The notes below the pieces were generated by a model that was not told where the DNA came from, did no database searches, and was given only the letters and a program-made list of their open reading frames with translations. Made by a program: the position numbers and the translations under genes. DNA of 64,000 bases. Origin: JADHUC01 sp964617665 (GTDB lineage Bacteria; Planctomycetota; Planctomycetia; Pirellulales; Pirellulaceae). Below are positions 8,895 to 18,436 of the stretch, one piece after another. The DNA lies in the NCBI GenBank assembly GCA_964617665.1, contig CAZUAH010000012.1:1-64000 (forward strand). Reading direction: 5' to 3'. The first letter of the stretch is position 1. Each line of letters begins with the position of its first letter.

Positions 8895-9862
8895 GATCGC
8901 GCCTTTACGCCACACGCCTCTTGGGCTCGCCGCAGCACCTCGCCCGCTTTGGCGCGAGCCCTCTGTGCACCGTCGCCCAGAATCTCTCGGACCTTTTCAG
9001 GATGCGCTACCAGCTCCTCTCGTTTCTCTCGAGGTTCGGTGAAGAAACCATCCGCCGCGTCGGCCAACGCTTTCTTCACTTCACCATAGCCGAAACCGCC
9101 AGCACGGTACTTGGCCGCCATGGCCTCGCGATCTGCGTCGCCCGCGAACAGTGAATAAAGCTCGTACAGATGGTCCGTTTCGGGATCCTTGGGATCCTCC
9201 ATGGGCCGCGAGTCTGTGACGATGCGCATGATCTGCTTGCGCATCGCTTTCGGGGCTTCAAAGATCTCGATGGTGTTGTCGTAGCTTTTCGACATCTTCT
9301 CCGCGTCCGTCCCGGGCACCTTGGCCGCGGTATCGAGCACCTTGGCCTTGGGCAGCACAAAGGTCTCGCCAAACAGATGGTTGAAGCTGCCGGCCAGATC
9401 GCGGGCTACCTCGATGTGTTGCACCTGGTCTGCGCCCACGGGCACGACATCCGAGTCATAAGCCAGAATGTCAGCGGCCATCAGGACTGGATAGGTGAAC
9501 AATCCGGCGTCCGCAGTCACTCCCTTTGCCTTCTTTTCCTTGTATGCGTGGCAGCGCTCCAGCAATCCCATTGGCGCTCCGGTCATCAGCAGCCAACACA
9601 ACTCCGACACCTCGGGAACGTCCGACTGGAGAAACAGCGTGGCTCGATTCGGGTCCAAACCCAGCGCCAGCAGATCCATCGCAGCGTCCATCGAATTTTG
9701 CCACAGGACTTCCCGGTCCCGTATCGTGGTCAATGCGTGCAAGTTGGCAATGAAGTAATACGCTTCATCTTCGTTCTGCAAGTCGATGTATTGACGAATG
9801 GCACCAAAGTAATTGCCCCAGTGAAAACGACCGGTCGGTTGAATTCCCGAAAGTACTCGCAT
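8891..9862 (-). CDS. trpS: Tryptophanyl-tRNA synthetase
   Basis: Charges tRNA-Trp with tryptophan using ATP. The 323-residue class I synthetase shows the N-terminal GIQPTGRFHWGNYFGA (the HIGH-type signature is degenerate, as usual in this family), TGAPMGLLERCHAYKEK and the KMSKS loop in EKMSKSYDNT. The length is normal. It is followed by acpS with a 4-base overlap and preceded by pyrD with about 40 bases, so the three may share a transcript. Confidence 0.96.
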   Translation of the reverse strand: MRVLSGIQPTGRFHWGNYFGAIRQYIDLQNEDEAYYFIANLHALTTIRDREVLWQNSMDAAMDLLALGLDPNRATLFLQSDVPEVSELCWLLMTGAPMGLLERCHAYKEKKAKGVTADAGLFTYPVLMAADILAYDSDVVPVGADQVQHIEVARDLAGSFNHLFGETFVLPKAKVLDTAAKVPGTDAEKMSKSYDNTIEIFEAPKAMRKQIMRIVTDSRPMEDPKDPETDHLYELYSLFAGDADREAMAAKYRAGGFGYGEVKKALADAADGFFTEPREKREELVAHPEKVREILGDGAQRARAKAGEVLRRAQEACGVKARS

Positions 9863-9898
9863 AGCAGCAAATCCAGCCCTCTACGAATCTGACGCCGT

Positions 9899-10855
9899 TT
9901 AGCGGGCGAACGCAGCGGCATCGGTTCTCAGCGTTCCAACAATATCGCCTACCACCGTCACACCGGCTTCGGCCAGAGCCACCGGCAAAGCGTCCAATAA
10001 CTTCATAGTCACGGTGGGATCGTAATAGTTCGCCGTTCCGATCTGTACCGCACTGGCTCCCGCCACCAGGAATTCCATCACATCGTCAATTGTGGCGATC
10101 CCGCCAATGCCAACCACGGGCGTGTCGACGGCCTGAGCCACCTGATAGACGCAACGCAAGGCTACCGGCTTGATCGCTGGCCCGCTGAGTCCGCCTACCA
10201 CGTTTCCCAGCACCGGCCGTCTGCTTTTCCAGTCGATTGCCATTCCCAAAAGGGTATTGATCAGGCTAATGGCGTCGGCGCCGCCTTCAGCAGCCGCCGT
10301 GGCGATCTCCGCGATCTTCGTCACATTCGGCGTAAGTTTCGCCAGGATCGGCAGATCGCAGGCTTGCCGGACGGCCGATACCAACCTCCCGCACGATTTG
10401 GCATCAGTCCCAAAATCAACTCCGCCGGTCACATTGGGACAGGAGACGTTCAGTTCCAGCGCCGCCACACCCACTTCGCCGTCGAGCCGTTTTGCCATCT
10501 CCACATACTCGTCGCGTGTACGTCCGGCGATGCTGACGATTGTTGGCGAAGATAGGCCTCGCAAATAGGGCATGTGGTAGGCGATGAACGCCTCGATTCC
10601 GTCATTGTCCAGGCCGATCGAGTTGAGCAATCCGCCGGTCGTTTCGACCGTCCTCCACGGCTTGTTGCCTGGCCGAGGCTCTTTCGTGATGGTCTTCGGC
10701 AGAACGCCTCCCAGCCGACCTAGATCAACCATGCCCTCCATTTCTCGCGCGTAGCCAAACGTGCCCGATGCGACAAGAATCGGATTGCGAAGGTGCAGCC
10801 GGCCAAGCCGGACGTCCAGCGTTACATCAGAAGGATGAATTGGTTGTGAGGGCAC
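9899..10855 (-). CDS. pyrD: Dihydroorotate dehydrogenase, class 1B catalytic subunit type
   Basis: Oxidises dihydroorotate to orotate in pyrimidine synthesis, with FMN. Visible features are NPILVASGTFGYAREME near the N-terminus, the active-site Cys in LNVSCPNVTGG and the FMN-phosphate region VVGIGGIATIDDV. Cys as base marks class 1. Class 1B normally pairs with PyrK, which is not in this window. The start is uncertain: GTG 10855 gives 318 residues, close to the family length; GTG 10909 and ATG 10891 are also in frame. None has a good ribosome binding site. Confidence 0.9.
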   Translation of the reverse strand: MPSQPIHPSDVTLDVRLGRLHLRNPILVASGTFGYAREMEGMVDLGRLGGVLPKTITKEPRPGNKPWRTVETTGGLLNSIGLDNDGIEAFIAYHMPYLRGLSSPTIVSIAGRTRDEYVEMAKRLDGEVGVAALELNVSCPNVTGGVDFGTDAKSCGRLVSAVRQACDLPILAKLTPNVTKIAEIATAAAEGGADAISLINTLLGMAIDWKSRRPVLGNVVGGLSGPAIKPVALRCVYQVAQAVDTPVVGIGGIATIDDVMEFLVAGASAVQIGTANYYDPTVTMKLLDALPVALAEAGVTVVGDIVGTLRTDAAAFAR

Positions 10856-11102
10856 GTTATGGAGGGGCTTCCTTGGCGAGCAATGATACATGCGCGTGTG
10901 ATACCACACGGTTCGTCAGGGCCACGAGCCCCCAATGTATCCTGAAGCGACAAGGCAGGCAATTGCGCGAGGAAGAATGATGCGTCCGCGCAGGATCAAC
11001 GCCCACTCGTGCGCCAACATAGATTAGCGACGAGCGATTCTGATTTGCTGTTCGCAGGATCAACTGGCTCAGAAAGCGCAACCTAGCAGGAAATACTGCC
11101 CA

Positions 11103-11324
11103 CTAAATAACGCCACCGTGGACACGTTGTGGAGTCATATGATCCGGCTGATCAAGGAACCAGATCCGCTCCCACGTGTTCTGCATAGCCCTTAGATCCT
11201 CGGATGTGAAAATCAACTGGTCCGTTCGACGTACCGGATCGCCCGAGTAGATCGGGATGAAACACCCCACACTAGAGGTTACGGCAACGCCCAACAGCGC
11301 CGAAAAGATGAGCCGACGCATCAC
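11103..11324 (-). CDS. Small lipoprotein with conserved-looking C-terminus
   Basis: A 73-residue protein with a hydrophobic start and a lipobox-like stretch VTSSVGC near residue 21, so a lipoprotein after processing. The mature part is only about 50 residues and ends in WFLDQPDHMTPQRVHGGVI, rich in aromatic residues and Pro. The start is GTG 11324 with GGAGG eight bases upstream; ATG 11321 is the alternative. It lies between HU and pyrD on the same strand. I do not recognise a functional family; probably a lineage-specific envelope peptide. Confidence 0.75.
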   Translation of the reverse strand: MMRRLIFSALLGVAVTSSVGCFIPIYSGDPVRRTDQLIFTSEDLRAMQNTWERIWFLDQPDHMTPQRVHGGVI

Positions 11325-11427
11325 GTAGCTATCCTCCCTGACAAGGATGCGATTACAGGTGTCTTCGTGACCGAAAAGTCTGTCAGATGAGATCTGTCAG
11401 ATGTGATTTGTGTTCGACGAAATCCCC

Positions 11428-11952
11428 TCAGCTTGGCCTTTCTGGGTCGGTGCCATACTGAGATTCGCCTCCGTATTTCTGTCCCACGCCGTAACTCTGG
11501 GGTGGCGGCGTCGGTGCCGGCGGCCCTGCAGGGCCACCTCCACCGTGGGGTATCGCAGGTGGCTGGGCGGGCATGCCAGAGGGGCCCATCGGTGCGGATG
11601 GCTGTTCCGGTGGCGCGAGAGGCGCACCGCCAACTGGTGTGGCGTCCGCTGCCGCTTGGGCGGCTTTGCGCTCCGACAGTAGCCGCACACGCTCCTCCAT
11701 CTCCTTGCCCGGTTTGAATGTGACAACGTATTTCTCCGGCACATTCACTCGCTGGCCGGTGCGAGGGTTACGCGCCTTGCGCGCAGCCCGTTTCTTTACC
11801 TCAAACACTCCAAAATTACGCAATTCGATCCGCCCGTCCGCAACAAGCGTCTCGACAATGGCGTCGAAGGTCTTTTGGACGATTTCCTTGGTCTTCAGTT
11901 GGGTCAAGCCAATCTCTTCGGAAATCGTCTTGACGATTTCTTTCTTGGTCAC
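11428..11952 (-). CDS. HU/IHF-family DNA-binding protein with long Pro/Gly-rich tail
   Basis: Nucleoid-associated DNA-bending protein. Residues 1-95 are a complete HU/IHF domain: MTKKEIVKTISEEIGLTQ, then GRIELRNFGVFEVKKR and the DNA-binding arm with RKARNPRTGQ, followed by VTFKPGKEM. The remaining 80 residues are a low-complexity tail of Pro, Gly, Ala and Gln with GVGQKYGGESQYG near the end. A normal HU is about 90 residues, so the tail nearly doubles it. The start is GTG 11952 with GGGGAG upstream. Confidence 0.92.
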   Translation of the reverse strand: MTKKEIVKTISEEIGLTQLKTKEIVQKTFDAIVETLVADGRIELRNFGVFEVKKRAARKARNPRTGQRVNVPEKYVVTFKPGKEMEERVRLLSERKAAQAAADATPVGGAPLAPPEQPSAPMGPSGMPAQPPAIPHGGGGPAGPPAPTPPPQSYGVGQKYGGESQYGTDPERPS

Positions 11953-12257
11953 GACCTAACTCCCCGGCAGAGTGATGTGCTAGAGCGCCGCCGACCCATC
12001 CCACAGGACGGCCTAAAACGTCCCAAGTGTAAATGGCGTAAGCACTAGAGTCAAGGTCACTGTGCCGCTAGACCACTTCTGGCGTCCGTTTCATGTAGCG
12101 ATTATCGGCCGGTAGACACCAGAAAGTCCAAGCAATCGATACAACCCGCAAAAAGAAACCAAATCTCCGCCGTGTTGCGATAAACAGTCGTTTTAGGCAG
12201 GCTTGAAACTCCCCATAGTATCCGCATGCGTGTCATGGCCGTTGTGATTGACGGTTT
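11953..12257. other. Intergenic stretch upstream of the HU gene
   Basis: About 305 bases between the HU start and the end of the cysteine-cluster gene. It must hold the HU promoter. Only short, unsupported open frames are present and I saw no tRNA, clear hairpin or repeat. Confidence 0.45.
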
Positions 12258-12677
12258 TCAGACTCGCATGGTACTTCGAAGAGGTTCGATTTCTCCCAAG
12301 TCGTACAGGGTTCCCTTCCCGCTTCCAGGGCAGGCATCGCAGGTCTGCTCCCAGGCATCGACTGTTTTCAGATTCGAATCCCAGAAGGGCCAAGTGCGGC
12401 ATTGGCGAGGACGGACATCGTAGACGACGCAACCGCGCGACTCGGTATCGAAAAAGACACAGTCGCCGTTTGGGAACTCTCGTAAACTCTTGCGTATCCC
12501 AACCTTACGCACGTACATATCCTCGAACGTATCCACGTCCGGTACGCCGATGCTGTCTGCGATGGCCTTGATTTCTTCCTTGTTCACCCAGACGTATCCC
12601 GGCGCCCCGCCACAGCAATCGCCGCACTCAGTGCATTGGAAGCGTAGTCCCGCGTGATACCAGGGGCGTTCGTTCAC
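12258..12677 (-). CDS. YkgJ-type cysteine-cluster protein
   Basis: A 139-residue cytoplasmic protein of the Zn/Fe-chelating CxxCxxCC family. The cluster CTECGDCCGG begins at about residue 15, and later cysteines occur in CVFF, GCVVYDVRPRQCR and CDACPG. The RPRQCRTWPFW stretch is typical of this family. Family members are thought to bind a metal or Fe-S centre; the substrate is not known. Start ATG 12677, with the divergent CehA-like gene beginning about 240 bases away. Confidence 0.87.
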   Translation of the reverse strand: MNERPWYHAGLRFQCTECGDCCGGAPGYVWVNKEEIKAIADSIGVPDVDTFEDMYVRKVGIRKSLREFPNGDCVFFDTESRGCVVYDVRPRQCRTWPFWDSNLKTVDAWEQTCDACPGSGKGTLYDLGEIEPLRSTMRV

Positions 12678-12919
12678 AGCAGCTCAAGTCCTTTGACAGA
12701 GGTCTCGTTGGCGAAGGCCAGATGGCGGCCTCTTGGGATTGCGAGCCATCATATCAAAGGGCAGGCATCTGTCCCAGTTCCTTGGCGTATGATTGGGAGC
12801 GGAGGGCTTCGCGTTGGATTGACGGACGAAAAGTGCTGGAGTTGAATCAGGGGGTCACGTGGGCTCTCGGCAGACACCAGTGGATTTGCTGGCAGAAGAG
12901 ATTGGGAGAGACAGTTGTC

Positions 12920-14461
12920 ATGCAGCGAAAGGTCTTAATGGCAGTAGTGCTGGCACTCGCAGTCGGCTGGATGGCTCGACCAGTCAGGATGGCTCACGCG
13001 GCTAGTGGCGAATTGGAAATCCGTGTCGTGGACAAAGATACGGGGAAGCTCGTACCAGTCCGTATGCATTTGAAGGATGCACGGGGCAAGCCGGTCAAGC
13101 CGCCGCGTTTGGTGTATTGGCACGATCACTTCATCGTTCCAGGTACCGCCGTACTGAAATTGCGTAGTGGCACTTATAGATTTGAAATCGAGCGCGGCCC
13201 CGAGTACCGGATTCGTACGGGCCACTTCACGATCAGGCAAGGTGCCGCCGACAGCAAGCAAGTGACGATGGAGCGTTTCGTGGACATGAAGAAGGAAGGG
13301 TGGTGGTCAGGCGATTTGCACATCCACCGGCCGGTGAAGGACATCGAAATGCTGATGCTAGCGGAAGACCTTCACATAGGCCCCGTGATAACCTGGTGGA
13401 ATGACAAAAACGAATGGAAGGGCAAAACGAGCCCTGAACCTTTGCGTGTGCGTTTTGATGAAGATCGGTTTCATCACGTGATGGCTGGCGAAGATGAACG
13501 CGAAGGTGGTGCGCTTCTGTATTTCAATCTCGGTAGTCCGCTGCCGATCGCCAGCGCCGATCGAGAACACCCGTCCCCTTGTGATTTTTTGCTAATGGCC
13601 CGTGAACAAGACGACATTCACGTGGATATCGAGAAGCCCTTCTGGTGGGACATGCCGATTTGGATTGCCAGCAAGGCCGTTGATTCGATTGGTCTATGCA
13701 ATAACCACATGCAGCGCGACGGCATGCTCACCAACGAAGCGTGGGGAAAGCCGCGAAATAGGCTCGAATATCCAGATCCACACGGGAATGGATTCTGGTC
13801 GCAGGATATCTACTACCGGCTGCTGGAGTGTGGCATCCGAATTCCCCCGTCCGCGGGCAGCGCCTCTGGTGTGCTGGCGAATCCGGTGGGCTACAATCGC
13901 GTTTACGTCCATTGCGGCGATGTACTGGACTACGACCAGTGGTGGCAAAATCTGCGTGGCGGACGTGTGGTTGTTACGAACGGCCCGTTGATCCGCGACC
14001 CTCTCGTTAATGAGGAATTGCCCGGACACGTCTTTCGTGCGGAAGACGGAGAAACACTTGAATTGTACGCGGCGCTGAACCTATCGATCCGAGACAAGGT
14101 TGACTACTTGGAGGTTGTGAAGAACGGCGAGGTTGTGCACGAGGTGCGGTTGGATGATTGGGCAAAGGCCGGAGGACGTCTACCTTCGGTCGAGTTCAAG
14201 CAGAGTGGCTGGATGCTGGTGCGGGCGGTGACTAACAATCCAAACACCTATCGGTTTGCCTCGACTGGCCCGTATTATGTGGAAATTGGCGGCAAACGCC
14301 GGATCAGCAAGAAGGCCGCTCAGTTTTTCCTTGACTGGGTCCATGAACGGGCTCGACGAGTGAGTATCGACGATCCGGAGAAACGAGAAGCGGTGATCGA
14401 GTATCACCGCGGTGCTCGTGACTTCTGGGAGAAGATTGTGGAAATGGCTAACGCCGATTGA
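12920..14461 (+). CDS. Secreted CehA/McbA-type PHP-domain metallohydrolase
   Basis: A 513-residue exported protein. The start is ATG 12920 with GGGAGAG upstream, giving a signal peptide that ends in AHA. Residues about 30-115 look like a beta-sandwich (carboxypeptidase-regulatory type). The PHP metal motif GDLHIH sits at 131-136, and later acidic and His residues occur in CNNHMQRD and YVHCGD. PHP proteins of this group hydrolyse ester or phosphoester bonds with a metal centre; the substrate here is unknown. The beta-helix protein follows after 30 bases, so the two probably form an operon. Confidence 0.82.
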   Translation: MQRKVLMAVVLALAVGWMARPVRMAHAASGELEIRVVDKDTGKLVPVRMHLKDARGKPVKPPRLVYWHDHFIVPGTAVLKLRSGTYRFEIERGPEYRIRTGHFTIRQGAADSKQVTMERFVDMKKEGWWSGDLHIHRPVKDIEMLMLAEDLHIGPVITWWNDKNEWKGKTSPEPLRVRFDEDRFHHVMAGEDEREGGALLYFNLGSPLPIASADREHPSPCDFLLMAREQDDIHVDIEKPFWWDMPIWIASKAVDSIGLCNNHMQRDGMLTNEAWGKPRNRLEYPDPHGNGFWSQDIYYRLLECGIRIPPSAGSASGVLANPVGYNRVYVHCGDVLDYDQWWQNLRGGRVVVTNGPLIRDPLVNEELPGHVFRAEDGETLELYAALNLSIRDKVDYLEVVKNGEVVHEVRLDDWAKAGGRLPSVEFKQSGWMLVRAVTNNPNTYRFASTGPYYVEIGGKRRISKKAAQFFLDWVHERARRVSIDDPEKREAVIEYHRGARDFWEKIVEMANAD

Positions 14462-14491
14462 TTAACGTCCTTTCCTTGGGGAGTCTGTGCC

Positions 14492-15691
14492 ATGAAACGC
14501 GTTCCATGCTGTCTGATGGTTGTCCTTGTTTTTTGCACGGGTACGGGCAATGCCGGTGAAGCGAGTTTGCCTGGTGCTCGACCTACGATTGATGCCAGCC
14601 GATATCCGAGCATCCAGGCTGCATTCGACGCAGTGCCCGCCGAGGGAGGTCTGGTGCGTCTGCCGGCCGGCACATTCGAGATTACCGAACCGCTGTTCAT
14701 CCGCGTGCAGGACATGTGTGTGGAAGGTGCTGGAACGGCAACCCACATCAAGAACGTGAACGAAGAAGGCCAACCGGCGTTGGTTCTTGTGCATCCCGAT
14801 GGAGCAAAGGGGCGAAAGAACGAATTGTGGCGGATACGGTTGGCCAACTTTCGTATCACAGGCAACGAGAAAAGCGGCCACGGCATCGAAGCCAAGGGAA
14901 TCAACGAAATCTTCATCGACGGAGTCACGGTCAGCTATCACGGCGGCGAAGGGATCCGGTTGGACCATTGCTACGAAGATCCGCGAATTTGCGACTCGCT
15001 GATCACATATAACAAGCAGACGGGCGTCAAGCTGCTCGGATGTCACGACATTGTCGTTTCCGCGAACCAGTTCGAGGAAAACATGGACGCCCTGCATTGC
15101 TTCGACGGCTTCAATCTGTGCATGACAGGCAACAATCTGGACGATCATTTGGGGCACGGCGTTGTTATCGAGAACACCTATGGCAGTGTTGTCTCTGGAA
15201 ACATGATCGAGGAATGCAAAGGGACCGCGATCGTGCTGGACCGCGACTGTTATGGCATTACGCTCAGCGCCAACGTAATCGCTCACGACGGTGGCGGTAT
15301 CGATCTGCGCGATGCTCACGGATGCGCGGTATCCGCGAACACATTCACGCTGATGAAAACCGACGCGTTGCGGATCGGCAAGGCCAGCGGCCGGATTGCC
15401 GTATGCGGCAACAGTTTCTGCGACAGTTACATCGGCGAGGGCGCAGTGAAACGTCGTCACGACGACATTCAGGCAGCCGGTGTGGTCTTGTCCGGCACGA
15501 CGGATATCGGAATGAGCGGCAACGTGTTTTCCAGCGTGCGTCCCAAAGCCGTGGCCATCGAAGGCGACGATCCGGTTCGCCGAGTCCTGTTCTCCAACAA
15601 CATACTGACCGATGTGGTCAGCGACCACGAAGAACTGAAGGACACCGACGAATCGGTGGTCTCGGACAACATTAGCGACGCAAGTCCATGA
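14492..15691 (+). CDS. Secreted right-handed parallel beta-helix protein
   Basis: A 399-residue exported protein with a signal peptide (about 1-21, ending GNAG). It begins with the pectate-lyase-like phrase YPSIQAAFDAVPAEGGLVRL, then many about 22-residue coils with the pattern N-x-hydrophobic plus Gly/Asn turns, for example VSGNMIEECKG and SANTFTLM. Such proteins bind or cleave polysaccharide. No catalytic set can be assigned by eye. It is probably co-transcribed with the upstream PHP protein. The long open frame on the opposite strand is a shadow. Confidence 0.87.
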   Translation: MKRVPCCLMVVLVFCTGTGNAGEASLPGARPTIDASRYPSIQAAFDAVPAEGGLVRLPAGTFEITEPLFIRVQDMCVEGAGTATHIKNVNEEGQPALVLVHPDGAKGRKNELWRIRLANFRITGNEKSGHGIEAKGINEIFIDGVTVSYHGGEGIRLDHCYEDPRICDSLITYNKQTGVKLLGCHDIVVSANQFEENMDALHCFDGFNLCMTGNNLDDHLGHGVVIENTYGSVVSGNMIEECKGTAIVLDRDCYGITLSANVIAHDGGGIDLRDAHGCAVSANTFTLMKTDALRIGKASGRIAVCGNSFCDSYIGEGAVKRRHDDIQAAGVVLSGTTDIGMSGNVFSSVRPKAVAIEGDDPVRRVLFSNNILTDVVSDHEELKDTDESVVSDNISDASP

Positions 15692-15832
15692 GGCAGACAA
15701 CGGAGCCGCTCGTGGACGATTCCACTTCGTGGATTGTCGCACAGCGTCAACGTGTGCTTCCCCCTGGATGTGGCCAAACCGTTGTGGTATCGGTAGTGCC
15801 ATGACGCCCCCACTACTACCGCCAAGGTTCTA

Positions 15833-17893
15833 ATGATGAGCAGTTGGTTTTCCCAAGAAGGTGAAGCCTTTCCGCTGGGCGCAACGTGGATCCCTGAAGA
15901 GCAGGCGTACAACTTCGCGCTGTACTCGAAGCATGCTACCAGCGTCACATTGCTACTGTATAGCGATCGTGACGTGAAGCACGCGGTCGTGGAGTTCGAA
16001 TTGGACCACCTGAAGAACAAGTCCGGCCGCGTTTGGCACTGCCGTATCCCTCAAGAGGAAATGCATGGTGCCAAGTACTACGCCTACGCCGTGGACGGTC
16101 CTAAATCCAACGGTCATTACGAGTTGCATGCGTTCGACCCAGACAAGGTCCTGTTGGATCCATACGCGTCATCGGTGTATTTCCCGGAGACATTCGATCG
16201 GGAGGCTGCCAAGGTCCCGGGCTCGAACGCCGGCAAGGCCCCGTTGGGCGTGTTGTACCAGGACGAAGCGCCGTTCGACTGGGGCGAAGACAACTGTCGC
16301 TTCCACGAACACGATCTGGTCATCTACGAAATGCACGTCAAGGGTCTTACACGGAACCACAACAGTGGCGTTTCTGCCAAGAACCGTGGGACGTTCCTGG
16401 GAGTGATCGACAAGATTCCTTATTTGAAGGATCTGGGCGTGACGGCTGTCGAGTTGTTGCCCGTTCACCAGTTCGACCCTCAGGAAGGCAACTACTGGGG
16501 CTACATGACACTGGACTTCTTCGCCCCGCACCACGGCTACGCTACCGACCACCGCAAGGCCCACAACGAATTCCGGGAAATGGTCAAGGCGCTGCACGCC
16601 GCGGACATCGAAGTGATCATGGACGTCGTGTTCAATCACACGGCCGAGGTCGACCACGAAGGGCCGTGCTACAGCTACAAGGGAATCGACAACAGCACCT
16701 ACTACATGATCTCGGGGAATCCAGCCAAGCCCTACAAGAATTACGCGGGGGTCGGCAACACACTGCATTGTGCGAATCGGTATGTGAGCCGTATGATCCT
16801 GGACAGCCTTCGTCACTGGGTGCAGAACTGCCACGTTGACGGTTTCCGGTTCGACCTAGCGTCCGTGTTTTCTCGTCGTTCCGATGGATCGGTCTATTGG
16901 GGCGACTCGCCCATTGTCTCTGCGATACGTTCTGATCCGGTTCTGGGTAAGGTGCGTCTGATTGCCGAACCGTGGGATGCGCTTGGCCTGTATCAACTGG
17001 GCGCCACGTTCCCCGGCAAGCGATGGTTTCAATGGAACGGCAGATTCCGTGACGACATGCGGCGGTTCGTACGCGGCGATCCGGGACTGGTGCCGGACAT
17101 TATGTGTCGTCTGTACGGCAGCGACGACCTATTCCCCGACGACGTAATGAACGCGTATCACCCGTACCAAAGTGTCAACTACGTGACGTCGCACGATGGA
17201 TTCACGCTGTACGATCAAGTCGCCTATAACGAGCGGCACAACTGGGCCAATGGCGAAGAGAACCGAGATGGCCATCGTGAGAACTTCAGTTGGAATTGCG
17301 GCTGGGAGGGCGACGAGGGCGTTTCGCCCGACGTCTTAGCATTGCGCAAACAGCAAGTGAAGAACTTCTGCCTCCTGTTGATGTTGTCCAACGGTACGCC
17401 GATGATCTGTGCCGGGGACGAATTCTTGAATACGCAAGGCGGCAACAACAATCCCTACAATCAAGACAACGAAACGACGTGGCTCGATTGGGGCCAATTC
17501 GAGGCCCATCAGGATATCTTCCGTTTCTTTCAACAAATGATCGCGTTTCGCAAGACACATCCAACCATTTCACGCAGCCGCTATTGGCGCGACGATGTTC
17601 GGTGGTATGGGGGGGAGCCCAACGTGGACATGTCGCACGAGTCGCGGCATTTGGCGCTCTACCTGGATGGTACTTCACTGGGCGACGTTGATCTATATGT
17701 GATGATCAATGCGCACGAAGAAGACCGACGTTTCGAGATCCAGAAGTTCGCGCCAAACCGCTGGAGACTGGTCGCCGACTCGGGCAACGATAGCCCAAGG
17801 GACATCTTTGCCCCGGGATCAGAGCCTTTTGTGAACGCGAAGCACTACACGGTTAAAGCGAGGTCGGTCGTCCTGTTGATGGGTGAGCGATAG
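15833..17893 (+). CDS. glgX: Glycogen debranching enzyme (isoamylase type)
   Basis: Hydrolyses alpha-1,6 branches of glycogen or limit dextrins. The 686-residue protein has an N-terminal CBM48 domain (about 10-110, with PLGATW and YYAYAVDGP) and a GH13 barrel. The catalytic set is present: Asp341 in DGFRFDLASV, Glu379 in LIAEPWDA and Asp455 in TSHDGFTLYD. GENRDG and the aromatic residues following fit the GlgX/isoamylase group. The start is ATG 15833 or the adjacent ATG 15836. malQ lies just downstream on the other strand, so glycogen breakdown genes cluster here. Confidence 0.95.
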   Translation: MMSSWFSQEGEAFPLGATWIPEEQAYNFALYSKHATSVTLLLYSDRDVKHAVVEFELDHLKNKSGRVWHCRIPQEEMHGAKYYAYAVDGPKSNGHYELHAFDPDKVLLDPYASSVYFPETFDREAAKVPGSNAGKAPLGVLYQDEAPFDWGEDNCRFHEHDLVIYEMHVKGLTRNHNSGVSAKNRGTFLGVIDKIPYLKDLGVTAVELLPVHQFDPQEGNYWGYMTLDFFAPHHGYATDHRKAHNEFREMVKALHAADIEVIMDVVFNHTAEVDHEGPCYSYKGIDNSTYYMISGNPAKPYKNYAGVGNTLHCANRYVSRMILDSLRHWVQNCHVDGFRFDLASVFSRRSDGSVYWGDSPIVSAIRSDPVLGKVRLIAEPWDALGLYQLGATFPGKRWFQWNGRFRDDMRRFVRGDPGLVPDIMCRLYGSDDLFPDDVMNAYHPYQSVNYVTSHDGFTLYDQVAYNERHNWANGEENRDGHRENFSWNCGWEGDEGVSPDVLALRKQQVKNFCLLLMLSNGTPMICAGDEFLNTQGGNNNPYNQDNETTWLDWGQFEAHQDIFRFFQQMIAFRKTHPTISRSRYWRDDVRWYGGEPNVDMSHESRHLALYLDGTSLGDVDLYVMINAHEEDRRFEIQKFAPNRWRLVADSGNDSPRDIFAPGSEPFVNAKHYTVKARSVVLLMGER

Positions 17894-17955
17894 AAGCTGT
17901 GACCGGGCAGGAGTTCCGATTCTCCGCCTGAAACGGCGTCACAAGGAATGTCACG

Positions 17956-18396
17956 ATGACTGCGAAACGAGTTTTAGTTCTCTGCACAGGCAATTCGTGC
18001 CGCTCTCAGATGGCGGAAGCCCTCTGGCAGCAAAAAGGCCGAGGCAACTGGGAAGCCGCATCCGCCGGCTCCAATCCAGCGGGCTATGTGAGTCCTTTGG
18101 CGATCCAAGCGATGGCCGAAATCGGCATCGACATGTCATCGAATGAAAGCAAGCACGCCGATCGTTTCAAGGACGAACCGTTTGACGTGGTCATCACGGT
18201 ATGCGACGGAGCGAAGGAATCGTGCCCGGTGTTTCCATCAGCCAAACGGATGCTGCACTGGCCTTTCGAGGATCCGGCGGGAGCGGAGGGAAGCGAAGAA
18301 CAGAAACTGGCCGTCTTCCGAAAAGTGCGAGATCAGATTCGCGATCGCATCAAGCAGTATCTTGATGACGTCGAGGGCAGCCAAGCGACAGAATGA
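17956..18396 (+). CDS. arsC: Arsenate reductase, thioredoxin-coupled type
   Basis: Reduces arsenate to arsenite through a cysteine relay. The 146-residue protein has the LMW-phosphatase fold with the loop CTGNSCRSQMAEA (Cys10, Cys15, Arg16) and the redox pair Cys83 and Cys90 in VCDGAKESC, the pattern of the thioredoxin-dependent S. aureus-type enzymes. AAGGA lies upstream of the ATG. There is no arsR or arsenite pump next to it, so it may have a housekeeping phosphatase-like role. It lies 62 bases after glgX. Confidence 0.93.
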   Translation: MTAKRVLVLCTGNSCRSQMAEALWQQKGRGNWEAASAGSNPAGYVSPLAIQAMAEIGIDMSSNESKHADRFKDEPFDVVITVCDGAKESCPVFPSAKRMLHWPFEDPAGAEGSEEQKLAVFRKVRDQIRDRIKQYLDDVEGSQATE

Positions 18397-18436
18397 AGGC
18401 TCGACTGCCGCTCGCCAAGTCGCGAAAGAACAGGAC

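Noticed and set aside
10857..11081. 74-codon open frame on the minus strand upstream of pyrD
   Set aside because: Partly overlaps the pyrD start, no ribosome binding site or family resemblance.
14462..15802. 446-codon open frame on the minus strand
   Set aside because: Antisense to the beta-helix gene, which has a signal peptide and repeat pattern; the antisense product has neither.
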